Assembly (NCBI RefSeq): GCF_008801835.1
Contig: NZ_VZOW01000023.1
Location: 23,790 to 87,789, forward strand
DNA: 64,000 nt
From: Cupriavidus pauculus
Lineage (GTDB): Bacteria; Pseudomonadota; Gammaproteobacteria; Burkholderiales; Burkholderiaceae
Direction of reading: 5' to 3'
This document shows positions 18,103 to 26,542 of this stretch, piece after piece; position 1 is the first letter of the stretch; every line of letters starts with the position of its first letter. The position numbers and the translations under genes were made by a program. The notes below the pieces were generated by a model that was given only the letters and a program-made list of their open reading frames with translations, ran no database searches and was not told the DNA's origin.

Positions 18103-19335
18103 TCAGACGCGGCGGAAGACCAGCGTGCCGTTGGTGCCGCCGAAGCCAAAGTTGTTTTTGACTGCGACGTCGATCTTCATGTCACGCGCCGTGTTTGCCG
18201 CGTAATCGAGATCGCACTCCGGGTCCTGATTGAAGATATTGATGGTCGGCGGCGACACCTGGTTGTGGATGGCCAGCACCGTGAAGACGGATTCGAGACC
18301 GCCCGCGCCACCGAGCAAGTGCCCGGTCATCGACTTGGTCGAATTGACCACCATCTTGTAGGCATGATCGCCAAACGCCAGCTTTATGGCATCGGTCTCG
18401 TTCTTGTCGCCCAATGGCGTCGACGTGCCGTGCGCGTTCAGATAGCTGACTTCGTCAGGATTGACGCCAGCGTTCTTGAGCGCGGCTACCATGCAACGGC
18501 GCGGACCGTCGGTGTTCGGCGCGGTCATATGGAACGCGTCGCCGCTCATGCCAAAACCGACCAGTTCGGCATAGATACGCGCGCCACGCGCCTTCGCGGA
18601 CTCGTATTCTTCCAGCATCATCACGCCGGCGCCCTCGCCCAGCACGAAACCGTCGCGGTCCTTATCCCACGGGCGCGAAGCGGTTGCCGGATCGTCATTG
18701 CGCGTCGACAGTGCGCGCGCCGCGGCAAAGCCGCCGATGCCCAACGGCGAGACCGTCGATTCTGCGCCGCCGGCCAGCATGGCGTCGGCGTCGCCGGCCT
18801 GGATCAGACGGGCGGCAAGGCCGATGCTGTGCAGCCCAGTGGTGCAAGCCGTCACGGCCGCGAGGTTAGGACCCTTCATGCCGTGAATGATCGACAAGTG
18901 GCCGGAGATCATGTTGATGATCGAGCCGGGCACGAAAAAGGGCGAAATGCGACGGGGACCGCGGTTATGCAGTTCCATCTGCGTTTCTTCGATCATCGGC
19001 AGGCCGCCAATGCCCGAGCCAACCAGCACGCCGATGCGCTCGGCGTTGGCCTCGGTAATCTCCAGGCCGCTGTCTTTCAGCGCCTGCGAGCCTGCAGCGA
19101 TGCCGAAATGGATAAACGTATCCATATGGCGGGCTTCCTTGGCCGGGATGTATTCCTCGGCGTTGAAGCCCTTCACTTCGCCGGCGAAATGCACAGCCAG
19201 GGCGGAGTGATCGAATTTGGTAACGGTGGCGATGCCGGACTTGCCAGCGACCAGATTGGCCCAGCCTTCGGCAACCGTGTTTCCGACGGGAGACACAAGG
19301 CCAAGCCCAGTGACAACGACGCGACGACGGCTCAC
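18103..19335 (-). CDS. fabF: 3-oxoacyl-[acyl-carrier-protein] synthase II
   Basis: FabF elongates acyl-ACP with malonyl-ACP in type II fatty-acid synthesis and affects the saturated/unsaturated balance. The 410-residue condensing enzyme shows the catalytic Cys164 in AVTACTTGLHS and the two histidines in NAHGTSTPLGD and SMTGHLLGGAG. It is the last gene of the fab cluster, 205 bases after acpP. No strong terminator follows; only a weak 8-bp GC stem near 18050-18076. Confidence 0.97.
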   Translation of the reverse strand: MSRRRVVVTGLGLVSPVGNTVAEGWANLVAGKSGIATVTKFDHSALAVHFAGEVKGFNAEEYIPAKEARHMDTFIHFGIAAGSQALKDSGLEITEANAERIGVLVGSGIGGLPMIEETQMELHNRGPRRISPFFVPGSIINMISGHLSIIHGMKGPNLAAVTACTTGLHSIGLAARLIQAGDADAMLAGGAESTVSPLGIGGFAAARALSTRNDDPATASRPWDKDRDGFVLGEGAGVMMLEEYESAKARGARIYAELVGFGMSGDAFHMTAPNTDGPRRCMVAALKNAGVNPDEVSYLNAHGTSTPLGDKNETDAIKLAFGDHAYKMVVNSTKSMTGHLLGGAGGLESVFTVLAIHNQVSPPTINIFNQDPECDLDYAANTARDMKIDVAVKNNFGFGGTNGTLVFRRV

Positions 19336-19540
19336 TATTTTTTCCTACGAGTGCGTGAAACAGCTTCGAATTGGCTCAGCATTTGCGGCCCCCTGCCGAT
19401 ACATGAATATCAGGCCGGGCCGGGCGAAGGCGTTTCGATTCTGCTTCTTCGAACAGACGAAAGCCACAGAAAACGGCATGACAGGGCTACAGCAGCCCCA
19501 TCCCTGCGCCTTCTGTGGCTCGGAATGCGAAGATGACGGC

Positions 19541-19780
19541 TTAGGCCTTGACGTGCGCAGTAGCGTAGTCGATGGCTTGCTGCACGGTCGTGATCTTCTC
19601 GGCTTCCTCATCGGGAATTTCCATGCCGAATTCATCTTCCAACGCCATCACGAGTTCAACCGTGTCCAGCGAGTCCGCACCGAGATCATTCACGAACGAC
19701 GATTCGTTCTTGATATCTGCCTCGGCCACGCCAAGCTGTTCAGCCACGATTTTCTTGACGCGTTGTTCGATATTGTCCAT
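19541..19780 (-). CDS. acpP: Acyl carrier protein
   Basis: A 79-residue acidic four-helix protein that carries acyl chains on a phosphopantetheine attached to Ser37, in the motif [11 protein letters not shown]. It is the substrate of FabD, FabH, FabG and FabF encoded around it and of AcpS at 6495-6932. It has a strong GGAGGGTTAC ribosome binding site and what looks like its own extended -10 promoter in the 169-base gap after fabG, consistent with the high demand for ACP. Confidence 0.98.
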
Positions 19781-19816
19781 GTAACCCTCCAGGGAAGTTC
19801 GACAAAAAGTGGGCGC

Positions 19817-19825
19817 ATTTTAGCA
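19817..19825 (-). promoter_or_regulatory. Extended -10 element for acpP
   Basis: On the minus strand TGCTAAAAT fits an extended -10 (TGnTAnAAT). There is no convincing -35 at the normal distance. It would start transcription about 30 bases before the acpP ATG, giving acpP expression beyond the upstream operon. Confidence 0.45.
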
Positions 19826-19949
19826 GGTTTGGACCACAATGAAGCCGCCTGCCAAGCTTTGCAAGAATCGCGCCCGTTTGGTTTCAAAAACAAAAGCTTC
19901 AGCCGGCTTCTTTCAGCTTCTCCATCGAAACTGAAGGGAGCCGACACAC

Positions 19950-20702
19950 TCAATTCATGTACATGCCACCGTTCACGTGCAGCGTAGTGCCCGTGATATA
20001 AGCGGCCTGCGGACCGGCAAGGAAAGCCACCGCATTGGCGATGTCTTCCGGTTGACCAAGGCGGCCCAAAGGAATGCGCGTCTTCAGTGCAGCATGCTGC
20101 TCCTCCGACAGAACCTTGGTCATATCGGTGTCGATGAAACCGGGCGCAACGCAATTGACCGTCACGTTGCGGCTGCCGATCTCAGCGGCCAGCGCGCGGC
20201 TCATGCCTTCCACGCCCGCCTTCGCAGCGGCGTAGTTCATCTGGCCGGGGTTGCCGGTAGAGCCCACTACAGAAGTGATGTTGATGATGCGGCCGGCGCG
20301 GGCCTTCATCATCGGACGCAGCACGGCGCGCGCCAGGCGGAACACCGCGGTCAGATTCGTGTCGATGACCGCCGTCCAGTCGTCGTCCTTCATGCGCATG
20401 GCGAGTTGATCCTGCGTGATGCCGGCATTGTTGACCAGCACGCCCAGACCACCGTGGGCCTTGACGATCTCATCGATCACGGCTTCGCATCGCGCCGCGT
20501 CGTTGACATTCAGAACAACGCCGTGGCCTTTCAGGCCCTCGGCAGAAAGATATTCAGCGATGGCCGCCGCGCCCGCTTCGCTCGTGGCCGTACCGATCAC
20601 CGTAGCACCCTGGCGGGCGAGTTCCAGCGCAATCGCGCGGCCGATGCCCCGCGAGGCGCCGGTCACCAACGCCACCTGATTGTCCAGAGTCTTGTTCGTC
20701 AT
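19950..20702 (-). CDS. fabG: 3-oxoacyl-[acyl-carrier-protein] reductase
   Basis: FabG reduces 3-ketoacyl-ACP with NADPH. The 250-residue short-chain dehydrogenase has the nucleotide motif TGASRGIGRAIA, the NNAG motif (LVNNAGITQD), the catalytic serine region NITSVVGSTG and the Y-x3-K pair in MNYAAAKAGVEG. It lies 19 bases after fabD, within the fabH-fabD-fabG run. Confidence 0.97.
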   Translation of the reverse strand: MTNKTLDNQVALVTGASRGIGRAIALELARQGATVIGTATSEAGAAAIAEYLSAEGLKGHGVVLNVNDAARCEAVIDEIVKAHGGLGVLVNNAGITQDQLAMRMKDDDWTAVIDTNLTAVFRLARAVLRPMMKARAGRIINITSVVGSTGNPGQMNYAAAKAGVEGMSRALAAEIGSRNVTVNCVAPGFIDTDMTKVLSEEQHAALKTRIPLGRLGQPEDIANAVAFLAGPQAAYITGTTLHVNGGMYMN

Positions 20703-20721
20703 ATTCTATGGTTCCTTCGCT

Positions 20722-21657
20722 TTACTTCAGCAGCGCCAGCGTGTCCTGCAGCGACGCCGGATCGAATATTGCACCGCCTACCAAATTGCCGTCGATGCGT
20801 TTGGTCATACCGGCCAACACTTTGCCGGGACCGCACTCGACCACATGCGTGACACCTTCGGCGGCCATCTTCTGCACGCACTCGACCCAGCGCACCGGCG
20901 CAGCGGCCTGGCGCACCAGGGCATCCTTGATCTGCGCCGGATCGCTGACAATGGCGACATCGACGTTGTTCACGAGCGGAATCGATGGCGCCGAGAACGC
21001 GAGGTCTGCCATGCGGTCGCGCAGTCGATCCGAGGCCGGCTTGAGCAGCGACGAATGAAACGGCGCCGAAACCGGCAGCGGCAGCGCGCGCTTCGCGCCC
21101 TTGCCCTTGGCGATTTCACAGCATTTTTCCACCGCGGCCTTGTGACCGGCGATGACGACCTGGGCCGGGGCATTGAAGTTGACTGCCTCCACCACGCCTG
21201 CGCCGGCTGCCGTGGCCTCGGCGCAGGCAGCGCGCACGTCGTCGTCGGACAGACCGAGGATCGCCGCCATGCCACCTTCGCCGACGGGCACGGCTTCCTG
21301 CATCGCCTGCGCACGGAAACGGACCAGCGGCACGGCATCGGCAAATGGAATCACGCCGGCGGCAACCAGCGCCGAATATTCGCCCAGGCTGTGGCCCGCC
21401 ACCAGCGCCGGCGGCGGTCCGCCCGCATCGAGCCATGCGCGATACACGGCCACAGCAGCGGTCAGCATGACCGGCTGGGTGTTCGTCGTCAGATTCAGTT
21501 CCTCTGCAGGGCCTTCGGCAATCAGCTTGCCAAGGTCCTGGCCGAGGGCGCTGGAAGCTTCCTCCAGCGTGGCGCGAACTACCGGATTGTCGGCAAATGC
21601 ATTGAGCATGCCGACCGACTGCGAACCCTGACCGGGGAAAACGAATGCGAATTTCAT
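20722..21657 (-). CDS. fabD: Malonyl-CoA:ACP transacylase
   Basis: FabD transfers malonyl from CoA to ACP. The 311-residue protein begins FAFVFPGQGSQSVGML, and has the nucleophile Ser90 in VAGHSLGEYSAL and the partner histidine in SAPFHSSLL. It lies 73 bases after fabH. The length and both motifs are standard. Confidence 0.97.
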   Translation of the reverse strand: MKFAFVFPGQGSQSVGMLNAFADNPVVRATLEEASSALGQDLGKLIAEGPAEELNLTTNTQPVMLTAAVAVYRAWLDAGGPPPALVAGHSLGEYSALVAAGVIPFADAVPLVRFRAQAMQEAVPVGEGGMAAILGLSDDDVRAACAEATAAGAGVVEAVNFNAPAQVVIAGHKAAVEKCCEIAKGKGAKRALPLPVSAPFHSSLLKPASDRLRDRMADLAFSAPSIPLVNNVDVAIVSDPAQIKDALVRQAAAPVRWVECVQKMAAEGVTHVVECGPGKVLAGMTKRIDGNLVGGAIFDPASLQDTLALLK

Positions 21658-21730
21658 CGGAAATCCAGTCCTAGCTATTCATTGTGTCGAACGGTGCGCG
21701 GCATCTGCCACGCCACGCGCCGGCCGCATA

Positions 21731-22711
21731 TTACATGCGCAGCAGCACCGCACCCCAGGTAAAGCCGCCGCCCACGCCTTCCATCAGCACGGTCTGACCC
21801 GGCTTGATACGGCCGTCGCGCACCGCCACATCGAGCGCCAGCGGAATCGAGGCCGCCGACGTGTTGCCGTGTTCGTGCACCGTGGCGATCATGCGTTCGC
21901 TAGGCAAGCCGAGCTTCCTGGCCGTGCCCTGCATGATGCGGATATTTGCCTGGTGGGGAATCAGCCAGTCGATGTCTTCCGCGCTCAACTCGGCCGCAGC
22001 AATCGCTTCGCGCGCAACCTTGTCGAGCACATTTACGGCCAGCTTGAACACCGCCTGGCCATCCATGTGCAGGAAGGCGTTACCGGTAATGGCGCCGCCT
22101 GATACGTTGCCCGGCACGCACAGGATGCCGACATGGCTGCCGTCCGAATGCATGGCCGACGACAGGATGCCGGGCTCGTCCGACGCGCTCAACACCACGG
22201 CGCCAGCGCCGTCGCCGAACAGCACGCAGGTCGTGCGATCGTTGAAATCCAGAATGCGCGAAAAGACTTCGGTGCCGATCACCAGCACGTTCTTGTGCGA
22301 ACCGCTGCGGATAAACTTGTCCGCGGTCGACATCGCATAGACAAAACCCGAGCACACCGCCTGCAGGTCGAACGCCGCGCAATGATTAGTAATGCCAAGC
22401 TTGTTCTGCACGATGCAGGCCGTGCTTGGAAAGACGAAATCGGGCGTGGAAGTGGCGACGATGATCAGGTCGATATCCTGACGCTCGATGCCGGCGACGG
22501 CGATGGCCTGCTCCGCGGCCTTGACGGCCAGGTCACTCGCCGTGACATCGGACTCGGCCCAGTGGCGCGCCGAAATGCCGCTGCGCGAGACGATCCACTC
22601 GTCGCTGGTTTCGATGCCCTTTTCGGCAAGCTGCGCCGCCAGGTCGTGATTCGTGACGCGACGCGGAGGCAGGTAGCTCCCCGTACCGATGATTTTTGCG
22701 TACTTGGTCAT
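21731..22711 (-). CDS. fabH: 3-oxoacyl-[acyl-carrier-protein] synthase III
   Basis: FabH starts fatty-acid chains by condensing acetyl-CoA with malonyl-ACP. From the ATG at 22711 the protein is 326 residues with Cys120 (LQAVCSGFVYA), the His of WLIPHQANIRIM and the Asn of EHGNTSAASIP. The upstream in-frame extension (to 22792) overlaps the plsX stop and lacks family similarity, so I excluded it. Confidence 0.96.
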   Translation of the reverse strand: MTKYAKIIGTGSYLPPRRVTNHDLAAQLAEKGIETSDEWIVSRSGISARHWAESDVTASDLAVKAAEQAIAVAGIERQDIDLIIVATSTPDFVFPSTACIVQNKLGITNHCAAFDLQAVCSGFVYAMSTADKFIRSGSHKNVLVIGTEVFSRILDFNDRTTCVLFGDGAGAVVLSASDEPGILSSAMHSDGSHVGILCVPGNVSGGAITGNAFLHMDGQAVFKLAVNVLDKVAREAIAAAELSAEDIDWLIPHQANIRIMQGTARKLGLPSERMIATVHEHGNTSAASIPLALDVAVRDGRIKPGQTVLMEGVGGGFTWGAVLLRM

Positions 22712-22788
22712 GAAATTGTCGGATCGTGGTGTCCACCGGCCGCTGAATACGAACGCTTCAGCCGCGCACCCTTGGCGGGCGCACCGCT

Positions 22789-23868
22789 TCAAGCGGCACG
22801 GGTATCGGAATGAGGGTCCGGTGCGTCTGTCTCCGGGCCGCCGGTCGCGGCGCCTGCGGCGCCGGACTTGTTGGCAAAGGCCTTTGCAATGCGTTCGATG
22901 ACGCCATTTCTGGCCGCATCATACCCGCGTTTGATCGCCCACTCAAAAGAATGGGCATCGGCAGATCCGTGGCTCTTGATCACCAGCCCGCGCAACCCCA
23001 GAAGCGACGCGCCGTTATAGCGCGCCGGATCCAGCCGGCGGGCAAGGCGCGACAGCACGGGCATGGCCACGGCCGCAAGCAGCTTGGTGAACCACGACCG
23101 CGTGAACTCTTCCTTGATCATGCTGCCGATCATCTTGGCCAGACCTTCGGTGCTCTTGAGCGCGACGTTGCCGACAAAGCCGTCGCATACGACGATATCG
23201 GTCGTGCCCTTGAAGATGTCGTTGCCTTCCACGTTGCCGTAGAAGTTCAGCTCCGAAGCGCGCAACAGTTCTCCGGCGGCCTTGACCACCTCGTTGCCCT
23301 TGATGACTTCTTCGCCGATATTGAGCAGGCCAACGGTGGGATGATCCTTGTGATCGACCACGGCAACCATGGCCTCCGCCATCCGCGCGAATTGGAGCAG
23401 ATGCTCCGGCTCACAATCGGCGTTGGCGCCAAGATCGAGCACCGTGGTACCCCAGCCCTGCTCGTTTGGAATGGTCGTGGCGATGGCAGGACGCTCGATG
23501 CCTTCGAGTGTCTTGAGCACATAGCGCGACACCGCCATCAACGCGCCGGTATTGCCGGCGGAAATGCAGGCGCCGGCCTTGCCTTCCTTGACCTGGGTGA
23601 CGGCAACGCGCATCGAAGAATCCTTCTTCTTGCGCAGCGCCACTTCCACCGGGTCATCCATCGTGATGACCTCGGTTGCCGACACGATGCTTACGCGCGG
23701 ATGATCCGATGCGTGCAGCTTCTTGAGCTGCGCGCCGATGGCCTCGGGCAGGCCGACCAGGATCATCTCGGCGTCGTCGTGACGGGAAAGAAAACTGATC
23801 GCCGCCGGCACCGTCACGGAGACTCCGTGATCGCCGCCCATGCAGTCGATAGCGAGCTTGATCGTCAT
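22789..23868 (-). CDS. plsX: Phosphate acyltransferase PlsX
   Basis: PlsX makes acyl-phosphate from acyl-ACP, the donor for PlsY in phospholipid synthesis. The 359-residue protein starts IKLAIDCMGGDHGV and has the family motif GNTGALMAVSRY and the later VCDGFVGNVALKS. I use the ATG at 23868, where family similarity begins. The C-terminal ~30 residues are low-complexity Ala/Gly/Pro. An intrinsic terminator stands between it and the upstream rpmF. Confidence 0.95.
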   Translation of the reverse strand: MTIKLAIDCMGGDHGVSVTVPAAISFLSRHDDAEMILVGLPEAIGAQLKKLHASDHPRVSIVSATEVITMDDPVEVALRKKKDSSMRVAVTQVKEGKAGACISAGNTGALMAVSRYVLKTLEGIERPAIATTIPNEQGWGTTVLDLGANADCEPEHLLQFARMAEAMVAVVDHKDHPTVGLLNIGEEVIKGNEVVKAAGELLRASELNFYGNVEGNDIFKGTTDIVVCDGFVGNVALKSTEGLAKMIGSMIKEEFTRSWFTKLLAAVAMPVLSRLARRLDPARYNGASLLGLRGLVIKSHGSADAHSFEWAIKRGYDAARNGVIERIAKAFANKSGAAGAATGGPETDAPDPHSDTRAA

Positions 23869-23970
23869 TGTTTCCTGATACGGAAAGCGCGCCGGCCTCC
23901 GCCGCATCGGTGCGCGCAGACGCAACCAGCCGGACGCGCGGATACGTTGCCGCGCGGGCGCCGAGCGCCC

Positions 23971-24000
23971 AACAAAAAAGCGGCAACGAGCTTGCCGCTT
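23971..24000 (-). terminator. Intrinsic terminator between rpmF and plsX
   Basis: On the minus strand the 9-bp stem AAGCGGCAA/TTGCCGCTT with a 5-base loop is followed directly by TTTTTTGTT. It lies 60 bases after the rpmF stop and 103 bases before the plsX start, so it would attenuate or end the yceD-rpmF transcript. Confidence 0.8.
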
Positions 24001-24059
24001 TCCTGTTTCATACCTGACAACGTGCGCGAGCGAGACACAGGGTCACGCCAGACGACTGA

Positions 24060-24239
24060 TCAGTCGTTCTTGGTCTTGATGACCTTGCGACCACGATAGT
24101 AGCCGTTCGGGCTCACGTGGTGACGCAGGTGGGTTTCGCCGGTGGTCGGCTCGACCGCCAGGGGCGCAACCGACAGATGATCGTGCGAACGGTGCATGCC
24201 GCGCTTGGACGGCGACTTCTTGTTCTGTTGAACAGCCAT
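24060..24239 (-). CDS. rpmF: 50S ribosomal protein L32
   Basis: A 59-residue basic protein starting MAVQQNKKSPSKRGMHRSHD and ending NGYYRGRKVIKTKND, unmistakable L32. It has none of the four zinc-binding cysteines of C+ L32 forms, so it is the zinc-independent type. A GAAGGAG ribosome binding site lies just upstream. It follows yceD by 122 bases, the near-universal yceD-rpmF-plsX-fab order that links ribosome and lipid synthesis. Confidence 0.97.
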   Translation of the reverse strand: MAVQQNKKSPSKRGMHRSHDHLSVAPLAVEPTTGETHLRHHVSPNGYYRGRKVIKTKND

Positions 24240-24361
24240 GATGACTCCTTCGAGAATTTTGCGATATTAACACACGCATCCTGCACGAGGCGTAGCCGGG
24301 GCCCGGCCGGATGCTTGACTAGCTACGGTGAAAACGCCGCATCGGCTGCTGTCGCGCAGCG

Positions 24362-24979
24362 TCAATGCTTCGTCTTCAGGCCAGCCAGCGCCGCAAAGGG
24401 CGATGGCCGCTTTTCTTCTTCGGGTGCAGCCTCAGGCTCCACCTCGCCGTCCGCACCGGTCACGAGCGATTCGTGCACCACCGGGCAGACCACATGCTTC
24501 GGTGCCGTTGGCAAAGCCAGCAGCACTTCGTCTTCAATCAATTCCAGGGTCGAGAACTTCTTCGACCCGACCAGCACGTCGAGTTCGTCGTCGTCCATCG
24601 GCGCCGCGTCGGCGGCGGCTTCACTGGCGACAACCTCGAAACGCATCTGTGTGGCGATCGGTTCTGGATATACCGTCAGGCACCGCTGGCAATCAAGCCA
24701 AACCCGGCCGTTCACCGTCACGTCGATGAATAGCCGTTGCGACACCGGCGCGCCGGGTGCCACCGCTTCCTCGCGAACAAAACCGGTCAGCGTGTACGCA
24801 AAGGCCTCGTACGGCGCGCTTGCTGGCGCATCCGGGGCCGTCTCGGCTAAGATGCGCGGCAAATCGCGCACCTGCACCTCGCCCGCCACATTGCCACCCT
24901 TGCGGCAGAAGGCAAAGAGATCGGTTTCACGCAGATCGAATGCTGGGGCGGACGCCGCAGACTGGGTCAGCTGACTCAT
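24362..24979 (-). CDS. yceD: YceD (DUF177) family protein
   Basis: A 205-residue acidic protein of the DUF177/YceD family, which sits upstream of rpmF in most bacteria and is linked to 23S rRNA accumulation in plants and E. coli. It shows the conserved core VWLDCQRCLTVY, with a CxxC pair, followed by an acidic stretch (DDDELDVL) and LELIEDEVLLALP. The start at 24979 (MSQLTQ) is where family similarity begins. A strong promoter lies 77-106 bases upstream. Confidence 0.9.
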   Translation of the reverse strand: MSQLTQSAASAPAFDLRETDLFAFCRKGGNVAGEVQVRDLPRILAETAPDAPASAPYEAFAYTLTGFVREEAVAPGAPVSQRLFIDVTVNGRVWLDCQRCLTVYPEPIATQMRFEVVASEAAADAAPMDDDELDVLVGSKKFSTLELIEDEVLLALPTAPKHVVCPVVHESLVTGADGEVEPEAAPEEEKRPSPFAALAGLKTKH

Positions 24980-25055
24980 AACGGCTGATTCGCAGAAAAT
25001 GCCTTGTTTGCCACACTGTGCGGCAACCGAATGTGCCTGTGCAGCCAAACGCGCG

Positions 25056-25085
25056 ATTATACGTTACGAATTGAAGCGTCGTCAA
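25056..25085 (-). promoter_or_regulatory. Strong sigma-70 promoter of yceD-rpmF
   Basis: On the minus strand TTGACG (25080-25085) and a perfect TATAAT (25056-25061) are separated by 18 bases. Transcription would begin near 25049, about 70 bases before the yceD start. A GTATAC hexamer at 25087-25092 sits two bases beyond the -35 box. Confidence 0.75.
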
Positions 25086-25136
25086 AGTATACCGGCGACG
25101 TATCCTCGTCAAAGCAGTTTTCCGGCCACTATCTCC

Positions 25137-25736
25137 ATGTCCTCCGACGCCCGCCCTCCCCTGATCCTCGGGTCCAGTTCCCCCTACCGGCGCGAGTTGC
25201 TGTCGCGCCTGCGCATTCCGTTCGAAACGGCGTCGCCCGATATCGATGAGTCGCCGCTCGCTGGAGAGCAGCCAGACGTCACCGCGCTGCGCCTGTCGCG
25301 CCTCAAAGCGGAGGCCATCGCGGCACGTCACCCCGGCGCGCTGGTGATCGGCTCCGATCAGGTGTGCACACTGGACAACGTACAAATCAGCAAACCTGGC
25401 ACACATGAAAAGGCGCTGGCGCAATTGCAGTTGATGCGCGGGAGAACTGTGACTTTTCACTCCGCGCTATGCCTGCTCGACACGCGAACCGGCGCATCGC
25501 ACCTGGCTGATGTGCAGACGCACGCCACGTTCCGCGACCTTTCCGACGCCGAACTGGATGCCTATCTGCGCGCGGAGACCCCGTACGATTGCGCGGGCAG
25601 CGCCAAGGTCGAGGGATTGGGCATCGCGCTGTTGTCGCGGGTGGAATCGGACGACCCCACCGCCCTGATCGGCCTGCCGCTGATCGCGTTGACCGGCATG
25701 CTGCGTCGCGTTGGCTACACGTTCTTTGGAGCCTGA
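25137..25736 (+). CDS. maf: Maf/YceF-type nucleoside triphosphate pyrophosphatase
   Basis: A 199-residue Maf-family house-cleaning pyrophosphatase. It resembles the YceF branch, which acts on 7-methyl-GTP, rather than the dTTP/UTP branch. The N-terminal signature LGSSSPYRRELLSRL and the motifs IGSDQVC and CAGSAKVEGLGI are clear. It is divergent from yceD, the same pairing as in E. coli. I start at the ATG at 25137; the longer frame runs back through the yceD promoter. The next gene begins 3 bases after its stop. Confidence 0.92.
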   Translation: MSSDARPPLILGSSSPYRRELLSRLRIPFETASPDIDESPLAGEQPDVTALRLSRLKAEAIAARHPGALVIGSDQVCTLDNVQISKPGTHEKALAQLQLMRGRTVTFHSALCLLDTRTGASHLADVQTHATFRDLSDAELDAYLRAETPYDCAGSAKVEGLGIALLSRVESDDPTALIGLPLIALTGMLRRVGYTFFGA

Positions 25737-25739
25737 CCG

Positions 25740-26474
25740 ATGCGCGGCACCCTTTATCTCATTCCCAACACGCTCGGCAAACGCGACGAGTTCGATCCGG
25801 TCATGGACGTGATTCCGGTCGGTGTCCAGCAGATAGCTGCCCGGCTCGACTACTTCGCCGCCGAAAACGCCAAGACGGCACGCGCATTTCTGAAAAAACT
25901 CGGCGAAACCGCGCCACTTGCGCATGCCATTCAGCAGATCGAGATACGTGAGCTGAACGTCAACACCAAGTCCGATGCGATCGCCGCGCTGCTCGACCCG
26001 ATCGCAGCAGGACGCGACTGCGGGCTGCTGTCCGAAGCCGGCGTGCCGGCCATCGCGGACCCGGGTGCCGATCTGGTGCGGCTCGCGCATGCACGGGGCA
26101 TCACGGTGCGCCCGCTGGTGGGCCCGAGTTCGATCCTGCTGGCGGTAATGGGATCGGGCCTGAATGGCCAGAGCTTCGCGTTCAACGGCTATTTGCCGGT
26201 CGATGCCGACGAGCGCGCAAAGCGGCTGCGCGATCTGGAGCAGCGCTCGCGCAAGGCGCATCAAACGCAGGTCTGGATCGAAACACCTTATCGGAACGGC
26301 GCACTGCTGGAAGCGTTGCAGCAGCATTGCGCCGGCGCCACATTGCTGTCGATCGCGGTGGATCTGACGCTGCCCACCGAAACGATCGTCACCTTGCCGA
26401 TCTCGGCATGGCGGCCCGATCGTATCGATCTGCACAAGCGGCCGGCCATATTTTCGCTACTGGCCCAACAGTAA
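25740..26474 (+). CDS. Tetrapyrrole-methylase-family SAM-dependent methyltransferase
   Basis: A 244-residue protein of the SAM-dependent family that includes RsmI and cobalamin-pathway methylases. The glycine-rich LLSEAGVPAIADPGADLV and VGPSSILLAVMGSGL match the SAM-binding motifs of RsmI, but the length and N-terminus (MRGTLYLIPNTLG) indicate the RsmI-like paralogue often annotated beside maf in betaproteobacteria rather than RsmI itself. The target is unknown. It is separated from maf by 3 bases, so the two are co-transcribed. Confidence 0.82.
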   Translation: MRGTLYLIPNTLGKRDEFDPVMDVIPVGVQQIAARLDYFAAENAKTARAFLKKLGETAPLAHAIQQIEIRELNVNTKSDAIAALLDPIAAGRDCGLLSEAGVPAIADPGADLVRLAHARGITVRPLVGPSSILLAVMGSGLNGQSFAFNGYLPVDADERAKRLRDLEQRSRKAHQTQVWIETPYRNGALLEALQQHCAGATLLSIAVDLTLPTETIVTLPISAWRPDRIDLHKRPAIFSLLAQQ

Positions 26475-26487
26475 GAAGCAGAAATCA

Positions 26488-26514
26488 GAAAGCCCCTCGA
26501 ATCCAGGGGCTTTC
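26488..26514. terminator. Bidirectional intrinsic terminator
   Basis: GAAAGCCCCT pairs with AGGGGCTTTC (10 bp) across a short loop, with A/T-rich flanks on both sides. It separates the convergent methyltransferase gene and sppA and can serve both. Confidence 0.8.
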
Positions 26515-26542
26515 TTCCATCAAATGCCGGTACCCCAATCGA

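Noticed and set aside
17866..19536. A 556-residue plus-strand frame opposite fabF
   Set aside because: Antisense shadow of fabF.
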